Origin: Oscillospiraceae bacterium
Lineage (GTDB): Bacteria; Bacillota; Clostridia; Oscillospirales; Oscillospiraceae
NCBI GenBank assembly: GCA_017399325.1
Contig: JAFQDY010000078.1
Span: 1-7,780 of the forward strand
Length of the DNA: 7,780 nucleotides
Reading direction: 5' to 3'
Shown: positions 1-5,770 of the stretch, one piece after another
How positions within the stretch are numbered: the first letter of the stretch is position 1
Layout of the letters: every line of letters begins with the position of its first letter
Notes under the pieces: model-generated
The model's input: the letters and a program-made list of their open reading frames with translations, nothing else
Told to the model about the DNA's origin: nothing
The model's database searches: none
Translations under genes and position numbers: made by a program

Positions 1-291
1 CAGCAGTGCAACAGTATTTAAGTCCTCGCAAGGCTTGGCTACATTATTATAGATCATCCCATCCAGCGCGCCCTGATAGAGATCCCGCATCGTATCCCCA
101 CGCAAATGCTGGGTGATGGGCTTAAAAATATAATCAGATGCGTATGCCGAGGCGATCAGTCCGTCGATGGCGTAGGCATAAAGGGTATGATCGCCGCAGC
201 GCAACTGCCTGCGGATAAAATCCGCCGCATCGCGGAAGATGCTCGTAATGTTCTCGTCGGTCAACGCGCCGGTATAAGTTAAATTTTCCAT
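1..291 (-). CDS. Probable GerA-family spore germination protein, N-terminal part (runs off the left edge)
   Basis: The reading frame starts at an ATG read leftward from 291, with AGAGGTG a few bases upstream, and stays open for 97 codons to base 1. Family reasoning: GerA-type germinant receptor A subunits have a soluble N-terminal region with a conserved stretch around 'IDGL...KP', followed by membrane helices. Here the segment YAYAIDGLIASAYASDYIFK at about residues 39-58 followed by PI, and the preceding helix-like FIRRQL, fit that pattern. The membrane part would lie outside the window. Such proteins sit in the spore inner membrane and help sense germinants. The gene is divergent from mnmE and separated from it by a 96-bp intergenic region. 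The assignment rests on a short motif recognised by eye, so the family call is moderate, while the coding call is stronger because of the ribosome binding site and the uninterrupted frame. Confidence 0.58.
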   Translation of the reverse strand, partial: MENLTYTGALTDENITSIFRDAADFIRRQLRCGDHTLYAYAIDGLIASAYASDYIFKPITQHLRGDTMRDLYQGALDGMIYNNVAKPCEDLNTVALL

Positions 292-326
292 ATGCTCACC
301 TCTTTGGTAGTTTGCCCCGCAAATGC

Positions 327-354
327 TTGATTATCATTCCAATTATGGTATAAT
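327..354 (+). promoter_or_regulatory. Sigma-A-type promoter of the mnmE operon
   Basis: A TTGATT -35 box (327-332) and a perfect TATAAT -10 box (349-354) are 16 bp apart. TGG directly precedes the -10 box, giving an extended -10 (TGn). The expected transcription start is around 361, about 27 bases before the mnmE start codon. Confidence 0.75.
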
Positions 355-387
355 AAATATAATGTATCGATTTTGGGAGGATTGAGT

Positions 388-1749
388 ATGTCATCTGTGA
401 TCGCTGCCGTTTCCACCGGCAATCAAATCAGCGCCATCGGCATTTTGCGGCTTACAGGCGAAGGCTGCGCGCAAGTTGCCGGAAAGGTTTTTACATTAAA
501 CAGCGGTCTGCCCTTGTGGGAAGCGCCCAACCGCAAACTGGTTTTGGGTACGCTGAAAGACACAAAGGGTCGGGTGATCGATCAATGTATGGCCGTTTAC
601 ACCCGAGCCCCACACACTTATACCGGTGAGGACACAGTGGAATTTCACTGCCATGGCTCGCCTGCGGTTCTGGCCGAGGGGTTAAACGCTTTGTTTGCCG
701 CCGGCGCAGCACCTGCCAAGCGGGGCGAATTCACCAAGCGGGCTTTCTTAAACGGCCAACTTGATCTGACACAGGCCGAGGCCGTCATTGACCTGATCGA
801 AGCAGAGACCGCCGAGGCCGCCGCCAACGCGGCAGGTCAGGTAGGTGGCCGTCTGCAAAAGAAACTTGCGCCCATTTACGATGATCTGACTGATCTGTGC
901 AGCCATTTCCATGCGGTTTTGGACTATCCCGACGAGGATATTGAGGACTTCGGTTTGGACCGCTACAGCGCGGCTTTGAAAAGCCACGCCAAGTCCCTGC
1001 ATACCCTTTTGCAGACTTACGGACAGGGCCGCATTTTGCGGCAGGGCGTGTCCGTTGCCATCGTAGGCAAGCCCAATGTGGGCAAGTCCAGTTTGCTCAA
1101 CGCCCTGGCCGGATATGACCGGGTAATCGTTACGGAGATCGCCGGCACAACCCGGGATACGGTGGAAGAAACGGTGATGCTGGGCTCTACCCGGCTGCGG
1201 CTGATCGACACCGCAGGTATTCGCCAAACCGATGACCGGATCGAGGCCATCGGTGTGGAGCGCTCCAAACAGGCGGTGGAACAGGCCGATCTGGTTTTGT
1301 TTGTCTGCGACGGCTCTGCGCCCCTGACCGATGATGACCGGGCGGTCATTGATGTGTGTTTGGACGCAGACAATGCGATCGCGCTTATCAATAAGTCCGA
1401 TCTGGGCAGCACGGTAGTGCCATCCGATCTGCCCTTTATGCAAGTGATCTCCGTTTCCACCAAAACAGGGTCGGGATTGGATCTGCTGGCAGACCTGGTG
1501 GACGAAATGTTTGCAGGCGAAACGCCCTGCGACGGTTCTATTTTGACCAACCCCCGGCAATTTGATGCCATTCGCAGGGCTTCTGATGCTATGCAGGCAT
1601 CTTTGCAGGGGCTGCAGGCAGGTCAGACCCCCGATGCGGTGCTGACCGATGTGGAGGCCGCTATGGAGGCTATGGGCGAAGTCACCGGCAATACCGTCCG
1701 GGAAGATATTACCGCAAGAATCTTTGAACGGTTCTGCGTAGGAAAGTGA
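388..1749 (+). CDS. mnmE: tRNA uridine-5-carboxymethylaminomethyl(34) synthesis GTPase MnmE
   Basis: MnmE works with MnmG to install the (carboxymethyl)aminomethyl group on carbon 5 of wobble U34 in certain tRNAs, using GTP and a tetrahydrofolate one-carbon donor. The 453-aa product has the family's usual length. The N-terminal folate-binding and dimerisation domain covers about residues 1-120, and a helical domain flanks the inserted G domain. All GTPase motifs are visible: P-loop GKPNVGKSS (227-235), switch I GTTRD (253-257), DTAG (274-277) and NKSD (335-338). The protein ends in CVGK, the family's hallmark C-terminus with its functional cysteine. The ATG at 388 was chosen because GGGAGG (375-380) precedes it by 7 bases and MSSVIAAVSTG fits the family N-terminus; an upstream in-frame TTG at 373 overlaps that ribosome binding site and is unlikely. 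mnmG, often its neighbour, is not adjacent here. A cysteine desulfurase follows instead. Confidence 0.97.
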   Translation: MSSVIAAVSTGNQISAIGILRLTGEGCAQVAGKVFTLNSGLPLWEAPNRKLVLGTLKDTKGRVIDQCMAVYTRAPHTYTGEDTVEFHCHGSPAVLAEGLNALFAAGAAPAKRGEFTKRAFLNGQLDLTQAEAVIDLIEAETAEAAANAAGQVGGRLQKKLAPIYDDLTDLCSHFHAVLDYPDEDIEDFGLDRYSAALKSHAKSLHTLLQTYGQGRILRQGVSVAIVGKPNVGKSSLLNALAGYDRVIVTEIAGTTRDTVEETVMLGSTRLRLIDTAGIRQTDDRIEAIGVERSKQAVEQADLVLFVCDGSAPLTDDDRAVIDVCLDADNAIALINKSDLGSTVVPSDLPFMQVISVSTKTGSGLDLLADLVDEMFAGETPCDGSILTNPRQFDAIRRASDAMQASLQGLQAGQTPDAVLTDVEAAMEAMGEVTGNTVREDITARIFERFCVGK

Positions 1750-1754
1750 GTAAT

Positions 1755-2882
1755 ATGATTTATTTAGACAATTCCGCCACCACAAGGCCTTGCAAAGAGG
1801 CCGTGGCCGCTATGACGGACGCGCTGACAAACAACTGGGGCAACCCCAGCGCCCTGTATCGGTTCGGCATCGACGCGGCAACGGCGCTGCGCAACGCCCG
1901 CCACAAAGTTGCTGCCGCATTGGGTGCAGAACCTGACCGGGTGTTCTTCACTTCCGGCGGCACAGAGGCCGACAACTGGGCCATCTTCAGCACCGTCAAG
2001 CGCTATGGCAAGCGCAACAAGCACATTATCACCACCGCCGTGGAGCATCACGCCATTTTGCGGTGTATGAATGAACTGGAGCATCAAGGCTACGAAATTA
2101 CCTATTTGCAGCCGGACGAAATGGGCAACATTTCTTTGGAATCTTTGAAAGCCGCCCTGCGGCCGGATACGGTTCTTGTGTCTGTTATGATGGTCAACAA
2201 CGAAACCGGCGCGGTGATGCCCATTTCCCAAATGGCAAAACTGACCCACAAAGTTTGCCCCGATGCCATTTTCCACACGGATGCGGTACAAGGCTTTTTG
2301 AAAGTGCCTTTTACCGCCAAGACTTTGGGTGCGGATCTGATCTCCGTTTCTTCTCACAAGGTACACGGCCCAAAAGGCGTGGGCGCATTGTACATCAGCC
2401 CCAAGTTCAAGTCCTTCCCTGCCCTGCTTTTTGGCGGCGGACAGGAAAGCAGTTTCCGCAGCGGCACAGAAGCCACTCCGGCCATTTTCGGTTTTGCTGC
2501 CGCCTGCGAGGTATGCAAGGCCACAATGGCTGAGGACAACACCCGGGAAAAGACTTTGCTGGACGGACTTGTCGCAGAGTTATGTAAACTAGATGGGGTT
2601 GTGATCAACGGCGCTCACGACGCGCCCCACATTCTTTCCATCTCCATTCCCGGCGTGCCCACCCAGAACACCATCAACATTTTGCAGGATGCAGGCATCT
2701 GCGTTTCCGCAGGTTCTGCCTGCGCCAAAGGCCACCGCAGCCACACGCTCACCGCTATGGGCCTTGCGCCGGAAATTATGGACAGTTCCTTCCGGGTTTC
2801 CCTTTGCAGAGAAACCACCGCCGAAGAACTGGACAAATTGGCAGAAGTTATCGAAAAGAAACTGCTCCCGATGGCAAGATAA
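1755..2882 (+). CDS. Cysteine desulfurase (class V aminotransferase fold, NifS/IscS-like)
   Basis: This PLP enzyme removes sulfur from L-cysteine as an enzyme-bound persulfide and passes it to acceptors for Fe-S clusters, thiolated tRNA or cofactors. The 375-aa product begins with the typical MIYLDNSATT. Visible landmarks are the PLP-stacking histidine in VEHHA (H98), NNETGA, the HTDAVQG cofactor-contact segment, the Schiff-base lysine in SSHKVHGPKG (K202) and the persulfide cysteine in SAGSACAKGHRSH (C323). The catalytic loop is slightly shorter than in E. coli IscS (GSACTS...EPS). The ATG at 1755 lies 5 bases after the mnmE stop and is preceded by AGGA/AGTGAG within the mnmE terminus. An alternative GTG at 1746 would overlap the mnmE stop by 4 bases but has no room for a ribosome binding site. 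The position implies co-transcription with mnmE. No iscU, mnmA or thiI is in the window, so the sulfur acceptor cannot be read from context. Confidence 0.94.
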   Translation: MIYLDNSATTRPCKEAVAAMTDALTNNWGNPSALYRFGIDAATALRNARHKVAAALGAEPDRVFFTSGGTEADNWAIFSTVKRYGKRNKHIITTAVEHHAILRCMNELEHQGYEITYLQPDEMGNISLESLKAALRPDTVLVSVMMVNNETGAVMPISQMAKLTHKVCPDAIFHTDAVQGFLKVPFTAKTLGADLISVSSHKVHGPKGVGALYISPKFKSFPALLFGGGQESSFRSGTEATPAIFGFAAACEVCKATMAEDNTREKTLLDGLVAELCKLDGVVINGAHDAPHILSISIPGVPTQNTINILQDAGICVSAGSACAKGHRSHTLTAMGLAPEIMDSSFRVSLCRETTAEELDKLAEVIEKKLLPMAR

Positions 2883-2883
2883 T

Positions 2884-2911
2884 AAAAGCCTCCCTTGCAA
2901 GGGAGGCTTTT
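2884..2911 (+). terminator. Rho-independent terminator of the mnmE-desulfurase operon
   Basis: A perfect 28-bp palindrome, with arms AAAAGCCTCCCTTG and CAAGGGAGGCTTTT, starts two bases after the desulfurase stop codon and is followed by one more T. The stem is GC-rich in its centre and the T-run closes it. Confidence 0.9.
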
Positions 2912-2914
2912 TAT

Positions 2915-2958
2915 CCAACCTGCGGTTGGGGCAATCAAACATCTGCGTTGTTGATTGC
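2915..2958. repeat. Two further inverted repeats between the terminator and the XRE gene
   Basis: CCAACC (2915-2920) and GGTTGG (2924-2929) form a short hairpin with loop TGC. Directly after it, GCAATCAA (2931-2938) is inverted as TTGATTGC (2951-2958) across 12 bases. The right arm of the second dyad contains the -35 hexamer of the XRE gene, so this dyad could be an operator. That role is inference; only the symmetry is seen. Confidence 0.55.
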
Positions 2959-2979
2959 TGCCTGTGGATAAGTTAAAAT
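2951..2979 (+). promoter_or_regulatory. Sigma-A-type promoter of the XRE gene
   Basis: A TTGATT -35 box (2951-2956) and a TAAAAT -10 box (2974-2979) are exactly 17 bp apart. The expected start near 2986 leaves a leader of about 32 bases with AGAGGTGA before the start codon at 3018. Confidence 0.6.
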
Positions 2980-3017
2980 AGCATTGTAGCTACAGAAACT
3001 TAAAAAGAGGTGATTCT

Positions 3018-3701
3018 ATGGAGAATTTGAAATTGCACGATACCATCAGTTTTTATCGCAAACAGCAGAATTTGACCCAAGAAGCGCTGGCGCAGAAATT
3101 GGGCGTTACCAACCAATCTGTATCCAAATGGGAGTCCGCCCAATGTTATCCGGATATTAGTTTGATTCCCCAGTTAGCAGATATATTTGGAATCAGTATT
3201 GATGAATTGTTTGGGAAAGAACCGTGTATTTCCGGATTAAAAGACGTTTTTTCCTTACGTGATGATGTTATTCGCGTTGTTGTAGCACGAGGGCAACAAA
3301 TCATAGATATCAAAGAGATTAACGAGCAAATCCTTTTAGAAATTCCCAAACGAGAAGATGGTCAGCGCACTCGAGTCGAAGTTTTTGGGAATATCAATTG
3401 CAAAGACAGCATCTTTGGTGACGTAGAATGTCAAGGTTCGATACAATGTTCTAAAGATATTTTTGGCAATGTCAGCAGTTCCGGAAATATTGATTGCAAT
3501 ACAATCTACGGCGACGCATCCAATTTTTATGGTACACTTTCCTGTAAAGGAGATATACACGGTAATGCGAGTACTTTCCAAGGCGGAACTATATCATGTA
3601 GCAATATCTTAGGTAATGTAGTTCATTGTCAAGGAAGCGTTACCTGCGAAAAGATCGAAGGTAATGTAGAGGAGTGCCAAGGAAATATTATTTATAAATA
3701 A
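3018..3701 (+). CDS. XRE-family helix-turn-helix protein with a C-terminal cysteine-phased repeat domain
   Basis: This is a 227-aa putative transcriptional regulator. Residues about 5-65 form an HTH_3/Cro-C1-type domain (SFYRKQQNLTQEALAQKLGV, then TNQSVSKWE and FGISIDELF). A linker follows to about residue 120. Residues 125-222 are six consecutive repeats of 16 residues (one has 18), each with a cysteine at repeat position 4 (C128, C144, C160, C176, C194, C210). Most read roughly [NST]-I-x-C-x-x-x-I-x-G-[ND]-V, and three have a second cysteine near the end (C138, C204, C220). Short G- and beta-branched-rich repeats of this size suggest a beta-solenoid resembling bactofilin-like domains; this is inference. 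There is no membrane segment. The start is fixed by AGAGGTGA at 3006-3013. The gene is more AT-rich than its neighbours and stands alone with its own promoter and terminator. Targets and ligand are unknown; autoregulation is plausible. Confidence 0.88.
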   Translation: MENLKLHDTISFYRKQQNLTQEALAQKLGVTNQSVSKWESAQCYPDISLIPQLADIFGISIDELFGKEPCISGLKDVFSLRDDVIRVVVARGQQIIDIKEINEQILLEIPKREDGQRTRVEVFGNINCKDSIFGDVECQGSIQCSKDIFGNVSSSGNIDCNTIYGDASNFYGTLSCKGDIHGNASTFQGGTISCSNILGNVVHCQGSVTCEKIEGNVEECQGNIIYK

Positions 3702-3742
3702 TCGACTGCATTCCACAGTGATAGTAGGTTTCGGACACAATA

Positions 3743-3778
3743 AAAAGGAGCGGAAAGTACTTGCTTTCCGCTCCTTTT
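3743..3778. terminator. Bidirectional terminator between the XRE gene and proS
   Basis: A perfect 15-bp stem (AAAAGGAGCGGAAAG at 3743-3757 and CTTTCCGCTCCTTTT at 3764-3778) encloses a 6-base loop. The plus strand ends in TTTTG and the minus strand in TTTTTATTG, so it can stop the XRE transcript from the left and the proS transcript from the right. Confidence 0.9.
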
Positions 3779-3793
3779 GTTAATCATTGCGAC

Positions 3794-3819
3794 TTGATTG
3801 TTTTCAAGGAGGCAATCAA
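3794..3819. repeat. 7-bp inverted repeat in the intergenic region
   Basis: TTGATTG (3794-3800) is inverted as CAATCAA (3813-3819) across 12 bases, the same spacing and core as the dyad upstream of the XRE gene at 2931-2958. Nothing else recognisable is seen in 3820-3881. Confidence 0.4.
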
Positions 3820-3881
3820 CATCCGTCTAATTGTCCCACAGTCGTTTTGTGTTTACTACACATAAAATCTAACGCTCTTTT

Positions 3882-4054
3882 AGTGATATTCCGACTAAAG
3901 CCGGAGTGATATTATTGCCATTTGGCAATTGTTATATTGAAACCTTTCGGTTTCAGTGGTATTTTATTCGCCTAAAACTGCCGAAGGCAATACCACTATG
4001 CGAAGCATAATACCACTGCGGAGCAATAGAACTCGCCGCAAGGCGAATAAAACT
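3882..4054. repeat. Array of short hairpins separated by 9-bp spacers
   Basis: The left half has spacers AGTGATATT (3882 and 3905), TGTTATATT (3930) and AGTGGTATT (3955). They separate hairpins at 3891-3904 (imperfect), 3914-3929 (ATTGCC/GGCAAT) and 3939-3954 (GAAACC/GGTTTC). The right half has reverse-complement spacers AATACCACT (3989 and 4009), AATAGAACT (4025) and AATAAAACT (4046). They separate hairpins TGCC-GAA-GGCA (3979-3989), ATGC-GAA-GCAT (3998-4008), TGC-GGA-GCA (4017-4025) and TCGCC-GCAA-GGCGA (4033-4046). In addition, TTTTATTCGCC (3962-3972) pairs with GGCGAATAAAA (4042-4052), so the right half can fold as a branched structure. The last spacer shares base 4054 with the proS stop codon. 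No convincing reading frame is present. It resembles a non-autonomous palindromic repeat element and lies in the 3' untranslated region of proS. Confidence 0.85.
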
Positions 4055-5490
4055 TAGTACGCAACGCCCCAGAGGATCATCTTCTTGGCCGGTTTGCCGC
4101 AGATGGGGCAAACATCGCCCAAATTCTCCTGCGCGAAGGGGATGCAGCGGGAGGACATACCTGCCTGCTCTTTCATCTTCAGTTCGCACTCCAGTTCGCC
4201 GCACCACATAGTCTTGATGAAGCCGCCGTTTTGCTCCTGCAACTGCTTGGCTTCTTCCAGAGAGTGGGCTTCGTAGATGTGGTCTTCCAGATTCTTCTTG
4301 GCGCGAGCATACATACCCTTATGCACCAGTTCCAACTGTTCGGCAACTGCGGACTCCAGGTCTTCCAGTTTTACAACGGTCTTTTCGCCGTCGTTTCTAC
4401 GAACCAGAACCACCTGACCCTGCTCCAGGTCACGGGGACCGCACTCTACACGCAGAGGCACGCCCTTCATTTCATATTCGGCGCACTTCCAACCCATAGA
4501 GTTGTCGGAATCGTCCACCTTTACACGCAGACCTGCGTCGATCAGACGGTTTTTAATACTTGCGGCTGCTTCCAAAACGCCCTCTTTATGCTGGGCGATG
4601 GGCAGGACGATGACCTGAATGGGGGCAACCTTCGGAGGCAGAACCAAACCGTTGTTGTCGCCGTGGGTCATAATGATGCCGCCGATCAAGCGGGTTGACA
4701 CGCCCCAGGAAGTTTCGTGGGGGTTGGTCTTTTGGTTGTTCTTATCGGTGAATTCGATCTCAAAGGCCTTGGCAAAACCGTCGCCGAAGTAGTGGGATGT
4801 GCCTGCCTGCAGGGCCTTGCGGTCGTGCATCATACACTCGATGGTGTAGGTGGCTTCTGCGCCGTTGAATTTTTCCTTTTCGGTCTTCTGACCACGGGTA
4901 ACGGGCATTGCCAGCACATTTTCACAGAAGTCCGCATACACATTCAGCATGGTTTCGGTGAAGTCCTTTGCTTCTTCCGCAGTGGCGTGAATGGTGTGGC
5001 CCTCCTGCCACAGGAATTCTCTGTGCCGCAGGAACGGACGGGAGGTTTTCTCCCAGCGCAAAACAGAGCACCACTGGTTATACTTCATAGGCAGTTGCCG
5101 GTGGGTCTGCAGCACATTTGCGAAATGCTCGCAGAACAGAGTCTCGGAAGTGGGACGGATGGCATAGCGCTCCTCCAACTTTTCACCGCCGCCCATAGTG
5201 ACCCAAGCGCACTCAGGGGCAAAGCCTTCCACATGGTCTTTTTCTTTCTGCAGCAGACTTTCGGGAATCAGAAGGGGCATATAGACATTCTCAACGCCCT
5301 GTTTCTTAAATTCCTTGTCCATAATGTGCTGGATGTTTTCCCAGATGGCATAACCGTAAGGTCTATAAATGAAAACGCCCTTGATGGAAGAATAGTCGAT
5401 CAGTTGGGCTTTTGTGCAGACATCGGTAAACCACTGGGCAAAGTCCTGCTCCATATCGGTGATCTGCTCTACCTTTTTATCTTTTGCCAT
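4054..5490 (-). CDS. proS: Prolyl-tRNA synthetase, short archaeal/eukaryote-like type
   Basis: The enzyme charges tRNA-Pro with proline in the cytoplasm. The 478-aa product is a class II synthetase. Motif 1 lies around RPYGYAIWENI (43-53), the proline-site signature RPTSET is at 112-117, motif 2 is around LRWEKTSRPFLRHREF (144-159), TSHYFGDGFA is at 231-240, and motif 3 is around IGGIIMTHGDNNGLVLPP (269-286). The anticodon-binding domain spans about 290-400. The C-terminal zinc-type domain carries C430, C435, C461 and C464, and the chain ends in WGVAY, as usual for this type. The roughly 180-residue INS editing insertion of the long bacterial ProRS between motifs 2 and 3 is absent. The start at 5490 was chosen because AAAGGGGAT precedes it at a 7-9 base distance and MAKDKKVEQITDM fits the family; an upstream in-frame TTG at 5550 would read through the promoter region. 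Confidence 0.97.
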   Translation of the reverse strand: MAKDKKVEQITDMEQDFAQWFTDVCTKAQLIDYSSIKGVFIYRPYGYAIWENIQHIMDKEFKKQGVENVYMPLLIPESLLQKEKDHVEGFAPECAWVTMGGGEKLEERYAIRPTSETLFCEHFANVLQTHRQLPMKYNQWCSVLRWEKTSRPFLRHREFLWQEGHTIHATAEEAKDFTETMLNVYADFCENVLAMPVTRGQKTEKEKFNGAEATYTIECMMHDRKALQAGTSHYFGDGFAKAFEIEFTDKNNQKTNPHETSWGVSTRLIGGIIMTHGDNNGLVLPPKVAPIQVIVLPIAQHKEGVLEAAASIKNRLIDAGLRVKVDDSDNSMGWKCAEYEMKGVPLRVECGPRDLEQGQVVLVRRNDGEKTVVKLEDLESAVAEQLELVHKGMYARAKKNLEDHIYEAHSLEEAKQLQEQNGGFIKTMWCGELECELKMKEQAGMSSRCIPFAQENLGDVCPICGKPAKKMILWGVAY

Positions 5491-5504
5491 AGTTTTTATC
5501 CCCT

Positions 5505-5534
5505 TTGTTTTTCGCATTGTTCGTACTATATATT
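5505..5534 (+). promoter_or_regulatory. Candidate promoter of the 48-aa RHH-like gene
   Basis: TTGTTT (5505-5510) and TATATT (5529-5534) are 18 bp apart on the plus strand. The -10 box lies inside an imperfect palindrome TACTATATATTGTA (5524-5537) that also overlaps the candidate proS promoter, so a protein bound there could affect both genes. Confidence 0.35.
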
Positions 5535-5550
5535 GTAGCACGCCTGTCAA
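5525..5550 (-). promoter_or_regulatory. Candidate proS promoter
   Basis: Read on the minus strand, a perfect TTGACA (5550-5545) lies upstream of TATAGT (5530-5525), but the spacing of 14 bp is short. TACAAT (5537-5532) is an alternative -10 box with only a weak -35 partner. The promoter must lie here because the intergenic region is only 102 bp, but the exact boxes are uncertain. Confidence 0.35.
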
Positions 5551-5592
5551 GGGTTTGCATAGTATGAATCACAGATTTTTAGGGAGGAAATC

Positions 5593-5739
5593 ATGACACA
5601 GGTTACGCTTTTCTTAGAACCTGCCCTGGTTCGTTTCTACACCAATGTGGCCATCACTGCGGGCATACCTTTGGAGCAGGTACTTACCGACGCGCTGTTT
5701 AAGTTGGCAGGAGAACTGTCGCTGGAGGCGCTGCAATAA
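5593..5739 (+). CDS. Small ribbon-helix-helix-like protein (48 aa)
   Basis: A strong ribosome binding site AGGGAGG (5581-5587) lies 5 bases before this ATG, and the frame ends in TAA immediately before a terminator palindrome, so this looks like a real gene despite its size. The product starts MTQVTLFLEP, a candidate beta strand, followed by a helix (ALVRFYTNVAITAG, 11-24), a turn at IPLEQ, and a second helix (about 27-46, VLTDALFKLAGELSLEAL). Strand, helix, turn and helix in under 50 residues is the ribbon-helix-helix (CopG/Arc/MetJ) layout, in which a dimer binds DNA through the paired strands. That would make it a small DNA-binding regulator or an antitoxin-type fold, but no toxin gene lies next to it. 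It is divergent from proS and convergent with the M81 gene. The coding call is firm; the fold is inferred from pattern only. Confidence 0.75.
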   Translation: MTQVTLFLEPALVRFYTNVAITAGIPLEQVLTDALFKLAGELSLEALQ

Positions 5740-5767
5740 AAAAGCAGCAGGAATTCCTGCTGCTTTT
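5740..5767. terminator. Bidirectional terminator between the RHH-like gene and the M81 gene
   Basis: A perfect 28-bp palindrome, with arms AAAAGCAGCAGGAA and TTCCTGCTGCTTTT, fills the gap between the two convergent stop codons. On the plus strand it is followed by ATTTTA and on the minus strand by TTATTGC, so T-rich tails exist on both sides. Confidence 0.88.
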
Positions 5768-5770
5768 ATT

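Noticed and set aside
300..350. Possible sigma-G promoter for the gerA-like gene on the minus strand
   Set aside because: A CAAACTA -10-like sequence is present, but the nearest GAATG -35-like sequence is about 20 bp away, too far for sigma-G, so it is not listed as a feature.
748..1785. Long minus-strand open frame (345 codons) opposite mnmE
   Set aside because: It is antisense to a clear mnmE with all GTPase motifs. Its translation shows no recognisable motif and there is no ribosome binding site of its own.
1764..2366. 200-codon minus-strand open frame opposite the cysteine desulfurase
   Set aside because: It is a shadow of the desulfurase frame, which carries K202 and C323 in context; the shadow has no family signature.
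3882..4054. CRISPR array
   Set aside because: The repeats are only 9 bp, the intervening units are palindromes rather than unique spacers, the orientation flips mid-array and no cas gene is present.
4717..5538. 273-codon plus-strand open frame opposite proS, rich in hydrophobic residues
   Set aside because: It is antisense to proS with its synthetase motifs. The hydrophobic look comes from reading the complement of charged codons.
5491..5592. Possible T-box leader in front of proS
   Set aside because: The gap to the divergent gene is only 102 bp, with no specifier stem, no T-box consensus and no terminator/antiterminator pair on the proS side.
5593..5739. Toxin-antitoxin module built on the RHH-like protein
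   Set aside because: No small partner gene overlaps or follows it; a terminator and a convergent M81 gene come directly afterwards.
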